Positions 18,109 through 25,965 of a DNA stretch of 64,000 nucleotides are shown here, piece after piece (position 1 is the first letter of the stretch; every line of letters begins with the position of its first letter). The DNA comes from Bacillus cereus ATCC 14579 (lineage in GTDB: Bacteria; Bacillota; Bacilli; Bacillales; Bacillaceae_G): NCBI RefSeq assembly GCF_000007825.1, contig NC_004722.1, positions 5,120,001 through 5,184,000 of the forward strand. The letters are read 5' to 3'. The notes under the pieces are model-generated. The model was not told the origin of the DNA. It saw nothing but the letters and a program-made list of their open reading frames with translations, and did not search any database. Position numbers and translations under genes: made by a program.

Positions 18109-18311
18109 TGTAAACGAGGTTCTACATATTTCTTTTCTCTCATCCTTCGCAAGACCCCTTAAAGAAGTGTGTAAATCTCCTGCCCCCCCCTCCCCACCAG
18201 CGTCCCGCCGCACGCTCCGTTTCCACCCCCAAAACATTCAACGAGACAATGTCCCTATGAAAGATAGCTACCCTCCTTGTGCAGCATTCCATAAGAATGT
18301 TGCTTTTTTTT
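18109..18311 (+). ncRNA. Candidate C-rich small RNA
   Basis: A TATAAT box at 18097-18102 is followed about 180 bp later by a rho-independent terminator: GCAGCATTC/GAATGTTGC (18281-18289 with 18295-18303), then eight T. In between are C-rich tracts (18180-18196 and 18224-18231) and CCCTCCTT (18270-18277), which is complementary to a Shine-Dalgarno sequence. The local composition differs sharply from the AT-rich surroundings. The longest overlapping frame (68 codons) has no ribosome binding site. No -35 box is clear, so the promoter is tentative. Confidence 0.4.
18281..18311 (+). terminator. Intrinsic terminator of the candidate small RNA
   Basis: A 9-bp stem with one G-T pair, a 5-nt loop, then eight T residues; no coding gene lies just upstream of it. 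Confidence 0.65.
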
Positions 18312-18365
18312 ATTTAAAAGCAGGATTCTCATTCTTATTTTCGAATTTGTATATACAAAATGCTG

Positions 18366-18492
18366 TAAAGTGAAACTTTAATCAGCCCTCACCAATCGGG
18401 CAGCTACGGGCAGTTATTCGCCCAATTCACTTCTTTGCTCCACCCGAATTTTTAAGTAGGAGTTTTACTGCCCGTTAATGCGGGGTAAACCA
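18366..18492 (+). repeat. Dispersed repeat beginning TAAAGTGAAACTTT (copy A)
   Basis: It begins TAAAGTGAAACTTTAATCAG and contains two GGGCAG motifs and a terminal hairpin (GTTTTACTGCCC with GGGGTAAACC). It shares its first 14 bases with copies at 25865 and 37495 and most of them with 38380. It resembles the bcr elements reported for this group. Confidence 0.65.
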
Positions 18493-18633
18493 TCCTTACT
18501 TCTCTATGATTTACAAATACATATACGGTCATATGTAGAGAATTGCTTACATAAAAATTACTATAGTGATTTTTATCTCGCATGAATGAAAGTTTCACAT
18601 TACTTACGTACTTACGAAAGGATGGGACGGAAA

Positions 18634-19506
18634 TTGGCATACGAAAAATTTGTACTTTGGAATGATGAAGTTATTGATACAACAAAACAACAAACGTACA
18701 TAGAACTTGAAGAGAGAGGTTCGCAGTTCGGAGATGGTGTCTACGAGGTTATTCGCCTATATAAAGGGAACTTTCACTTATTAGATCCGCACATAACGAG
18801 ATTATATCGATCCATGGAAGAAGTAGAATTATCGCTCCCTTTCTCAAAAGCTGAGCTCATCACTTTACTTTACAAATTAATTGAACGAAACCATTTCCAC
18901 GAAGATGGCACAATTTATTTGCAAGTATCTCGTGGTGTACAAGCTCGCACACATGTATTTTCATATGACACCCCTCCGACAATTTATGCCTATATTACAA
19001 AAAAAGAAAGACCAGCCTTATGGATTGAATATGGTATACGCGCTATATCAGAACCCGATACTCGATGGCTACGCTGTGACATTAAATCATTAAATTTATT
19101 ACCAAACGTACTAGCTGCTACGAAAGCTGAACGAAAAGGCTGTAAAGAGGCACTTCTCGTAAGGAATGGTATTGTAACGGAAGGAAGCCATTCCAACTTC
19201 TTTTTAATTAAAAACGGAACTCTTTACACACATCCAGCCAATCACCTTATTTTAAATGGCATTATTCGTCAATATGTCCTTTCTTTAGCGAATACTCTTC
19301 ACATTCCTGTACAGGAAGAACTTTTCAGCGTTCGTGACGTTTATCAAGCAGATGAATGCTTTTTTACAGGCACAACAATTGAAATTTTACCAATGACCCA
19401 CCTTGATGGAACCGCGATTCAAGATGGGCAAGTTGGAGCTATCACCAAAAAACTGCAAAAATCTTTTAATAAAATCTTGTTACAATCCAATATGTCATCT
19501 TCTTAA
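18634..19506 (+). CDS. dat: D-alanine aminotransferase
   Basis: This fold-type IV PLP enzyme moves amino groups between D-alanine and 2-oxoglutarate, supplying D-glutamate and D-alanine for peptidoglycan. The 290-residue sequence carries ERGSQFGDGVYEVIR, the PLP Lys151 in DIKSLNLLPN, and the cofactor block EGSHSNFF. The TTG at 18634 is chosen because known Dat proteins begin at this AYEKFVLWN block; ATGs upstream at 18586 and 18622 would add residues the family lacks. The terminator is at 19556-19587. Confidence 0.93.
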   Translation: MAYEKFVLWNDEVIDTTKQQTYIELEERGSQFGDGVYEVIRLYKGNFHLLDPHITRLYRSMEEVELSLPFSKAELITLLYKLIERNHFHEDGTIYLQVSRGVQARTHVFSYDTPPTIYAYITKKERPALWIEYGIRAISEPDTRWLRCDIKSLNLLPNVLAATKAERKGCKEALLVRNGIVTEGSHSNFFLIKNGTLYTHPANHLILNGIIRQYVLSLANTLHIPVQEELFSVRDVYQADECFFTGTTIEILPMTHLDGTAIQDGQVGAITKKLQKSFNKILLQSNMSSS

Positions 19507-19555
19507 ACACGAATAATTTCTGTCCTTTTATATTCAATATATGCATTTAAATGGA

Positions 19556-19587
19556 AATCAAGGTGTAAATTTATATCTTGATTTTTT
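19556..19587 (+). terminator. Probable terminator after dat
   Basis: AATCAAG (19556-19562) pairs with CTTGATT (19577-19583), followed by TTTT. The loop is long (14 nt), so strength is moderate. Confidence 0.5.
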
Positions 19588-19589
19588 CT

Positions 19590-19606
19590 TGTAATCTTTT
19601 TGTCAT
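19590..19606 (+). promoter_or_regulatory. WalR-like box, one mismatch
   Basis: TGTAAT-N5-TGTCAT against the WalR consensus TGTWAH-N5-TGTWAH, 21 bp upstream of the -35 box of the NlpC/P60 gene. Confidence 0.4.
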
Positions 19607-19627
19607 ATTCAGATTCCCACATAAGCC

Positions 19628-19656
19628 TTGACAGTAATCGACATGCTCTTTAGAAT
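19628..19656 (+). promoter_or_regulatory. Sigma-A promoter of the NlpC/P60 gene
   Basis: TTGACA (19628-19633), a 17-bp spacer and TAGAAT (19651-19656), about 60 bp before the start codon. One mismatch from full consensus. Confidence 0.75.
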
Positions 19657-19715
19657 TTTTAACAGTTGGTAAATATTTCTTCACTACATTACAGACAGAA
19701 AGGAATCGACAAATT

Positions 19716-21449
19716 ATGAAAAAGTATCTTGCCGGTCTTGCGGCAGTGTCTGTAGCAGGAGGAGCAGCACCTACACTTGATAGTGTTCAAGCTGCACCTG
19801 AACAAAATACACAAAAAGCTGCTACAACTGTCCAAGCTTCTGCGTCAAACAACTCATCTTATACGGTAAACACGAGCGTCTTACATGTTCGTGCGGGATC
19901 AAGCACTTCTCACGACATCATCTCACGTGTTTATAACGGTCAATCACTAAACGTGATTGGCGAAGAAAATGGTTGGTTCAAAATTAACATTAACGGAAAA
20001 ACAGGCTTTGTTAGTGGCGAATTTGTATCAAAAAGTGGAGCAGCAAACAACAATGTAAGCACAGGTGGAAACAATAAAGTTACCGCTGATGTATTACGTG
20101 TACGTACAGCTCCTAACACTTCTAGTTCTGTTTCTGGACGTGTATATGCAGGACAAACATTAAACGTAATTGGACAAGAAAATGGTTGGGTGAAAATTAA
20201 CCATAATGGACAAGTAGGTTATGTAAGTGGCGAATTCGTATCTGGCGTTTCTTCTAATGGGGGTTCTTCAAACAACAATACGAATAATAACAACCAAGAA
20301 GTAAAACCAGCAAGCGGAAACTATACAGTAAATGTATCTTCCCTTCGCGTTCGTACAGGTCCTAGCACTTCTCACACAACTGTAGGTTCTGTCAAAAAAG
20401 GACAAGTAGTACAAGTTGTTGGCGAAGTTCAAGATTGGTTCAAAATCAATTACGCAGGACAAACTGCTTATATAAGCAAAGACTACGTAACAAAAGGTGG
20501 TTCTAACGAAAACGTTACAGAAGGCAACAAACAAGAGCAAAACAATAATGGAACTATTCAAACTGGCGGTTCTTATGTAGTTAACGCTACATCTTTACGT
20601 GTTCGTACAGGCCCTGCTGCTTATCATAGTGTAATTGGTGGCGTTTTAAACGGTACAACATTAAACGTAGTTGGATCTGAAAACGGTTGGTTTAAAGTAA
20701 ATTACCAAGGAAAAACAGGCTTTGTTAGCAGCGAATTTGTAAAATTCGTTAAAGGTGGCACTACTACTCCTGAGCAACCAAAACAACCTGAAAAACCTAA
20801 CCAAGGTACAATTGGTGACTACTACATTAATGCTTCTGCACTAAATGTACGTAGCGGCGAAGGTACAAATTATAGAATCATAGGCGCACTTCCACAAGGT
20901 CAGAAGGTTCAAGTAATCTCTGAAAACTCTGGATGGAGCAAAATTAACTACAACGGTCAAACTGGTTATATCGGAACACGTTACCTATCTAAAACACCAG
21001 TTGGAGGCGCAGTAGATAATAAGCCTAACAATAACCAAAATAACAATCAAAACAATAACAACAATAATAATACAGGTAATAATAGCGGCGACAGTTCTTC
21101 CGTACTTGCATACGCAAAATCAATGCAAGGTGTACCATACGTTTGGGGCGGAACTTCTGCTAACGGTGTTGACTGCAGTGGTTACATCTACCACGTATTT
21201 AAGAAATTTGGTCATAACATTAGCCGCCAAAGTGTTGCAGGATATTGGAGTAGCCTACCAAAAACTTCAAGTCCACAACCTGGTGACTTAATTTATTTCC
21301 AAAACACTTATAAATCTGGTCCTTCTCACATGGGTATCTACCTTGGGGGCGGATCATTTATCCAAGCTGGAGATAAAGGTGTAGCAATCGCTTCATTAAG
21401 TAACTCTTATTGGAAGAGCCACTTCTTAGGATACACGAAAGCACCTTAA
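19716..21449 (+). CDS. SH3b x5 - NlpC/P60 cell-wall endopeptidase (EntFM-like)
   Basis: The protein has 577 residues: a signal peptide (cleavage near VQA-AP), five bacterial SH3 repeats (about 47-108, 124-187, 203-263, 285-345, 365-425), an Asn-rich linker (about 430-455), and an NlpC/P60 domain with the catalytic Cys in GVDCSGYI and His in SHMGIYLGG. The third catalytic position looks like Gln (FIQAGDKGV) rather than His. Such enzymes cut the D-Glu/diamino acid bond of stem peptides; the SH3 repeats hold them to the wall. It resembles EntFM/CwpFM but has more SH3 copies, so it is a paralogue. A WalR-like box and good promoter precede it. Confidence 0.9.
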   Translation: MKKYLAGLAAVSVAGGAAPTLDSVQAAPEQNTQKAATTVQASASNNSSYTVNTSVLHVRAGSSTSHDIISRVYNGQSLNVIGEENGWFKININGKTGFVSGEFVSKSGAANNNVSTGGNNKVTADVLRVRTAPNTSSSVSGRVYAGQTLNVIGQENGWVKINHNGQVGYVSGEFVSGVSSNGGSSNNNTNNNNQEVKPASGNYTVNVSSLRVRTGPSTSHTTVGSVKKGQVVQVVGEVQDWFKINYAGQTAYISKDYVTKGGSNENVTEGNKQEQNNNGTIQTGGSYVVNATSLRVRTGPAAYHSVIGGVLNGTTLNVVGSENGWFKVNYQGKTGFVSSEFVKFVKGGTTTPEQPKQPEKPNQGTIGDYYINASALNVRSGEGTNYRIIGALPQGQKVQVISENSGWSKINYNGQTGYIGTRYLSKTPVGGAVDNKPNNNQNNNQNNNNNNNTGNNSGDSSSVLAYAKSMQGVPYVWGGTSANGVDCSGYIYHVFKKFGHNISRQSVAGYWSSLPKTSSPQPGDLIYFQNTYKSGPSHMGIYLGGGSFIQAGDKGVAIASLSNSYWKSHFLGYTKAP

Positions 21450-21471
21450 TTAATAGTTTCAAAGCCTTCTA

Positions 21472-21502
21472 GTTTACTAGAAGGCTTTTTTGCTATGAGT
21501 TC
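21472..21502 (+). terminator. Terminator of the NlpC/P60 gene
   Basis: An 11-bp perfect stem (21472-21482 with 21487-21497), TTTA loop, then T run. Confidence 0.88.
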
Positions 21503-21816
21503 AACATATTACTCCCTTTCTCCTACCTTCTCTCTACAAAAATAATGTATCCATTCTTCCATTTCATACACTTTATTCTGCAAAAACAATGCATAACGTT
21601 ATCATAATGTATATATTCCCATAAAAAACATAACCTATTTCATGTCTATTTATTTCATATGTGTTTTTTTGAAGAATTTTCTTTTTATTTAAACTTTTCA
21701 TTAGACGTTTGACCTCCGATGTCCATTATGATAAGTTACTTAAGATGTTATATTCGTAAACGTATAGACAACTGGTTTATACACTGTTTTTACTATGAGG
21801 AAGGAGCATACACTGC
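21503..21816. other. Non-coding leader region upstream of nupC
   Basis: AT-rich, about 310 bp. A TTGACC box with a weak TAAGTT at 17-bp spacing (about 21710-21738) may be the promoter. No purine riboswitch or clear operator was recognised. Confidence 0.4.
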
Positions 21817-23028
21817 ATGAATCTTTTATGGGGAATTGGCGGCGTGATTGGAGTATTAGCAATTGCATTCTTACTATCTTCCAACCGCAAAGCTATTAAT
21901 TGGCGCACAATTTTAATCGCGCTAGCATTACAAATGTCATTTTCATTTATCGTATTACGATGGGATGCTGGTAAAGCAGGTTTAAAACACGCTGCTGACG
22001 GTGTTCAAGGATTAATTAATTTTTCTTACGAGGGAATTAAGTTCGTTGCTGGGGATTTGGTCAACGCAAAAGGACCTTGGGGATTTGTATTCTTTATTCA
22101 AGCACTACTTCCAATCGTATTTATTAGTTCATTAGTAGCAATCTTATATCATTTTGGTATTATGCAGAAATTTGTTAGCGTCGTTGGTGGTGCATTAAGT
22201 AAACTTCTTGGAACTTCTAAAGCAGAAAGCTTAAACTCAGTAACGACTGTATTTTTAGGACAAACTGAAGCTCCAATCTTAATTAAACCTTACTTAGCAC
22301 GCTTAACAAATAGTGAATTCTTCACTATTATGGTAAGCGGTATGACAGCTGTTGCTGGATCTGTTCTTGTCGGCTATGCAGCAATGGGTATTCCGTTAGA
22401 GCACTTATTAGCAGCTGCAATAATGGCAGCTCCATCAAGCTTATTAATTGCGAAACTCATTATGCCAGAGACAGAAAAAGTAGATAATAACGTTGAACTT
22501 TCTACAGAACGTGAAGACGCAAACGTTATCGATGCAGCTGCACGCGGTGCATCTGAAGGTATGCAACTTGTTATTAACGTAGCAGCAATGTTAATGGCTT
22601 TCATCGCATTAATCGCTTTATTAAATGGATTATTAGGATGGGTTGGTTCTCTGTTCGATATTAAACTTAGCCTTGATTTAATCTTCGGTTACTTATTATC
22701 ACCATTTGCAATCTTAATCGGGGTTTCTCCTGGTGAAGCTGTACAAGCAGCAAGCTTTATCGGTCAAAAACTTGCAATCAACGAATTCGTTGCATACGCA
22801 AACTTAGGACCACACATGGCAGAGTTCTCTGACAAAACAAATCTAATTTTAACATTTGCAATCTGTGGATTCGCAAACTTCTCTTCTATCGCAATTCAAT
22901 TAGGTGTAACAGGAACGTTAGCTCCTACTCGCCGTAAACAAATTGCACAATTAGGGATTAAAGCAGTTATCGCTGGTACATTAGCGAACTTCTTAAATGC
23001 AGCAGTTGCAGGTATGATGTTCCTATAA
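21817..23028 (+). CDS. nupC: NupC-family concentrative nucleoside transporter
   Basis: This 403-residue protein shows the CNT layout: an N-terminal helix triplet, a nucleoside-recognition gate domain, and the conserved FLGQTEAPILIKPYLARLTNSE and SSIAIQLGVTGTLAP blocks that form the nucleoside and cation sites. It takes up nucleosides with protons or sodium. It stands alone, without deoC or pdp neighbours as in the B. subtilis dra-nupC-pdp operon. The start follows GAGGAAGGAGC. Confidence 0.92.
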   Translation: MNLLWGIGGVIGVLAIAFLLSSNRKAINWRTILIALALQMSFSFIVLRWDAGKAGLKHAADGVQGLINFSYEGIKFVAGDLVNAKGPWGFVFFIQALLPIVFISSLVAILYHFGIMQKFVSVVGGALSKLLGTSKAESLNSVTTVFLGQTEAPILIKPYLARLTNSEFFTIMVSGMTAVAGSVLVGYAAMGIPLEHLLAAAIMAAPSSLLIAKLIMPETEKVDNNVELSTEREDANVIDAAARGASEGMQLVINVAAMLMAFIALIALLNGLLGWVGSLFDIKLSLDLIFGYLLSPFAILIGVSPGEAVQAASFIGQKLAINEFVAYANLGPHMAEFSDKTNLILTFAICGFANFSSIAIQLGVTGTLAPTRRKQIAQLGIKAVIAGTLANFLNAAVAGMMFL

Positions 23029-23038
23029 ACTTATATAG

Positions 23039-23070
23039 AGTCTTCTCTTTCTACAAGAGGAGACTTTTTT
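23039..23070 (+). terminator. Terminator of nupC
   Basis: An 11-bp stem (23039-23049 with 23055-23065) followed by six T. Confidence 0.85.
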
Positions 23071-23289
23071 CATGCAATCCAAGCGTCTTTTATGTATCTA
23101 TTAATCAATTTATCCTAAATATAAGTACATTATGATACAATAATGTTTAAGTCTTTTTATTTTTCTTATGAAAATAGAGATACTACTTGTTGTTGCCCTT
23201 CAAAAGAATGTAACGACATAGTCAATTTCTTAATAATTGCGCATACTACAAGTATCTATTGATGAAATAGCTTTAAGGAGGAAAGTTTT

Positions 23290-24045
23290 GTGAAAGATAA
23301 GTTCTATAAAATCCTCTCTATGTGGATTTTACAAATTGTATTTTATTTTACTACTGTACATGTGACGAAATATGAGCATGCGCTCATTTTTACAATAATA
23401 TACGTAATCGTAAATGTACTATTCTTATTTTTAGCTGACAAAACAGCATTTGTTTTCTTCATACTAGGAACCATTATTTCCGTATTTTATTTGTTCTATC
23501 AAGCATGGCTTCACTTATGGAGTACATCAGATCAATGGCAATATATGATTACCCACTTCCTGATGGCAGCTAACTTCTTCATTGTATATATAACAACTCA
23601 CCTATTGAAAAAAGTGATTCATGAAAATAAAACTTTAACTGAGCGTGTGAGAACATTGGAACAATATATTGGAGAATCCAAATTACTAACAAGACAAGAA
23701 TTCGAGAGACGCCAAGCGTTATTAACGACTGCAATGAATCGTCGTAATGAAACAGGCGTTATCATTTACTTTGATTTCACTTCCTTTAGTAAATATACGA
23801 AGGAAAGTGTTATGGACCGTGTAGCTTCCTTATTAGTTGAAACGGTAAGGAATGATTTTGACCTTGCTGCTGAATATGATAATAATACGCTAGTTATTTT
23901 ATTACAAAACACAAATGAAGCTGGTGCTGACATTGTAATGAACCGCCTAAAGCCAAAAATGGAGCAATGGCTTGCTGCTGAAGCAATCCGAGATATAAAA
24001 ATTTCACGCGAGCACATTGGAAACAAAGGACAGACACTGTTATGA
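23290..24045 (+). CDS. Membrane protein with degenerate GGDEF domain, YdaK-like
   Basis: The 251 residues comprise about four membrane helices (to about 115), a short coiled linker (HENKTLTERVRTLEQYI), and a GGDEF-type domain. The signature is lost: the GG(D/E)EF position reads DNNTL within AAEYDNNTLVILL, so it cannot be a diguanylate cyclase. B. subtilis YdaK is likewise an inactive GGDEF protein that binds c-di-GMP and switches on the YdaLMN exopolysaccharide machinery. In this copy the usual I-site RxxD aligns as NxxD, with an Arg one residue upstream, so ligand binding is uncertain. The start is GTG after AAGGAGG; it overlaps the next gene by 4 bp. Confidence 0.75.
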   Translation: MKDKFYKILSMWILQIVFYFTTVHVTKYEHALIFTIIYVIVNVLFLFLADKTAFVFFILGTIISVFYLFYQAWLHLWSTSDQWQYMITHFLMAANFFIVYITTHLLKKVIHENKTLTERVRTLEQYIGESKLLTRQEFERRQALLTTAMNRRNETGVIIYFDFTSFSKYTKESVMDRVASLLVETVRNDFDLAAEYDNNTLVILLQNTNEAGADIVMNRLKPKMEQWLAAEAIRDIKISREHIGNKGQTLL

Positions 24046-25343
24046 TGACTCTCGTTATACTTCTTTTATTCCTTCTGTTTTGCGTACTCGTTTTTTGGAT
24101 TAGTATCACATTTTCAATTAAATATGTACTGATTTTTACGGCCTTTCTATTCTCTGGCTTACTCGTTTACTACTCTTTCTTAACAATTGCGGGCTTAATT
24201 CATCGAAATAGCAAACGAAAAGATCGTACGCTAGAACATTATCCGAGCGTCGATATTTTCATACCTGCCCATAATGAAGGCGTCGTTATTAAAGATACTT
24301 TAGAGGCAATGGCGAAGATTGAATATCCAGGAAAGCTAACTATTTATTTATTAAATGATAACTCTCAAGATGAAACACCTGAAATCGGCGATGATTTCGA
24401 CAAAGCTTATGCTCATATTCGCCATATTCGTGTTCCACCCGGTGAACCGAAGGGTAAATCACGTGTACTAAACTATGGGCTTAGTATTTCAGATGGTGAA
24501 TACTTCTGTGTTTACGATGCAGATAACCAGCCTGAACCACACGCACTGCGAATGCTTGTAGAGCACGCTGAAACAACTGAAGATGCTGTTGGAGCTGTTG
24601 GACACGTTCGTACAGTAAACGAAAAGCGAAACTGGCTGACGCGAATGATTTCACTAGAATTCCAAATCTTCCAGCTCCTTATGCAATCTGGACGCTGGTT
24701 ACTATTCCAAACAGGCTCACTGACAGGAACAAATATGCTTCTTCGTCGCTCCGCACTAGAAGAGCTTGGTGGCTATGATCCTTATGCAATTGCAGAAGAT
24801 GCTGAATTAACATTACGAATTACACAAAAAGGTTATCTCTTACCAATCGTCCCAGAATCAGTTACTTGGGAACAAGAACCAGAGCATTTAAAAATTCTTA
24901 TTAAACAACGTACACGTTGGCTCCAAGGGAATTTATATATTTTAGAAAAAATGTTCTCGTCATTAAGTTTCTTTAAAGGAAAGCTGCTTGTTCATTCCTT
25001 ACAACAAGTTCTAGTGTATGTTGTATTTTGGCTATTCCTAATCATTTCAAACGTTTGGTTTGTAATTGGGCTACTCGGGATATTCCAAATTCAATATAGC
25101 ATTCCGCTACTATTTATGTGGTATGTCGCATATATTACATATGTTTCTCAATTATTTAGTGCCCAGAGTGTTGAACGAACCTTTACACCGACTAATATTT
25201 TCATTAGCGTTATTATGTACTTTACGTACGCACAGCTCTTTACGTACTTATTTATTCGTAGCTTAATCTTATACTTACGTGCAAAGAGCAAGAAACAAGT
25301 CATTGGCTGGGATAAGACAGTTCGATTCAAAAAAGATAAATAA
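24042..25343 (+). CDS. Processive family 2 glycosyltransferase, YdaM/BcsA-like
   Basis: This 433-residue protein has two N-terminal membrane helices, a cytoplasmic GT-A domain with VDIFIPAHNEG, the metal site DADNQ and the acceptor base motif AEDAEL, the processivity motif QRTRW, and three C-terminal helices. This layout matches cellulose and poly-GlcNAc synthases, which make and extrude a polysaccharide through the membrane. The closest known context is B. subtilis YdaM. ATGA overlap with the degenerate GGDEF gene argues for a coupled sensor-synthase pair. The YdaL and YdaN partners are absent here. Confidence 0.85.
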   Translation: MMTLVILLLFLLFCVLVFWISITFSIKYVLIFTAFLFSGLLVYYSFLTIAGLIHRNSKRKDRTLEHYPSVDIFIPAHNEGVVIKDTLEAMAKIEYPGKLTIYLLNDNSQDETPEIGDDFDKAYAHIRHIRVPPGEPKGKSRVLNYGLSISDGEYFCVYDADNQPEPHALRMLVEHAETTEDAVGAVGHVRTVNEKRNWLTRMISLEFQIFQLLMQSGRWLLFQTGSLTGTNMLLRRSALEELGGYDPYAIAEDAELTLRITQKGYLLPIVPESVTWEQEPEHLKILIKQRTRWLQGNLYILEKMFSSLSFFKGKLLVHSLQQVLVYVVFWLFLIISNVWFVIGLLGIFQIQYSIPLLFMWYVAYITYVSQLFSAQSVERTFTPTNIFISVIMYFTYAQLFTYLFIRSLILYLRAKSKKQVIGWDKTVRFKKDK

Positions 25344-25348
25344 TAACA

Positions 25349-25384
25349 ATAAGCACAGAGCGCCGTATGCTCTGTGCTTATTTA
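25349..25384 (+). terminator. Terminator of the GGDEF-glycosyltransferase operon
   Basis: A 13-bp perfect stem (25349-25361 with 25369-25381) and 7-nt loop; T-rich 3' side. Confidence 0.8.
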
Positions 25385-25489
25385 TTGCCGTATAAATTAT
25401 ATATCAGACAATACCCCTTAGCTGAAAGTAATTTCACGTCCATCCCCCAACGAACGATCGACCTTCATTTATATACGAAAAAGTGATTG

Positions 25490-25624
25490 CTATTTTTGTA
25501 GAACCAATTGCTTCTCTTGCTGTTCTTTGCGCGTTTCAGTCTTAGGTTCCGTGCTTTCTTGGACACTACGATGTGCCACACGTTTCAAACAAATATGCTT
25601 CCACTTTCTTTCGTAACGTTTCAT
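25490..25624 (-). CDS. Possible small basic protein (44 aa)
   Basis: A 44-codon frame starts at ATG 25624 and ends at TAG 25490. The product is basic and Gln/Lys/Glu-rich with no hydrophobic part. AAGGGGG lies upstream, but 12 nt from the start, which is longer than ideal. I do not recognise a family. It sits in a 620-bp gap otherwise without genes. Confidence 0.35.
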   Translation of the reverse strand: MKRYERKWKHICLKRVAHRSVQESTEPKTETRKEQQEKQLVLQK

Positions 25625-25864
25625 TATTCTAGATGTCCCCCTTGAATGCGCTTTAAAACTATTTGAAATCGCTTACAGGAAATAATATAGCACATATATA
25701 TAAACGTGACAACACATTTCCGACATATTTTTGACAAAAATACGAATAGAATTCGTAAGATATCGAATATTGTCGAAATCTATCGTTTTTTCTTCGTATA
25801 AAAGGCATACTACTTATATGGTAAAGTATTTTATTTCCCCTACCCGCATTTCAAATTCCTTCTA

Positions 25865-25915
25865 TATAAAGTGAAACTTTCATTAGCCATCACCAATTGT
25901 ACTTTTACAGGCAAA
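25865..25915 (+). repeat. Dispersed repeat beginning TATAAAGTGAAACTTT (copy B, truncated)
   Basis: Shares TAAAGTGAAACTTT and the following AGCC-TCACCAAT pattern with copy A at 18366, then diverges. It lies between the small ORF and the terminator of the BCCT gene. Confidence 0.55.
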
Positions 25916-25926
25916 TAGAGAAATAA

Positions 25927-25955
25927 AAAAGAGCTGATATGAAATCAGCTCTTTT
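25927..25955 (-). terminator. Terminator of the BCCT transporter gene
   Basis: A 12-bp perfect stem (25927-25938 with 25944-25955) and U run on the minus strand. Confidence 0.85.
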
Positions 25956-25965
25956 CCTTCTATTA

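Noticed and set aside
18167..18373. 68-codon frame over the C-rich region
   Set aside because: No ribosome binding site, proline-rich start caused by C tracts, and a strong terminator lies inside it.
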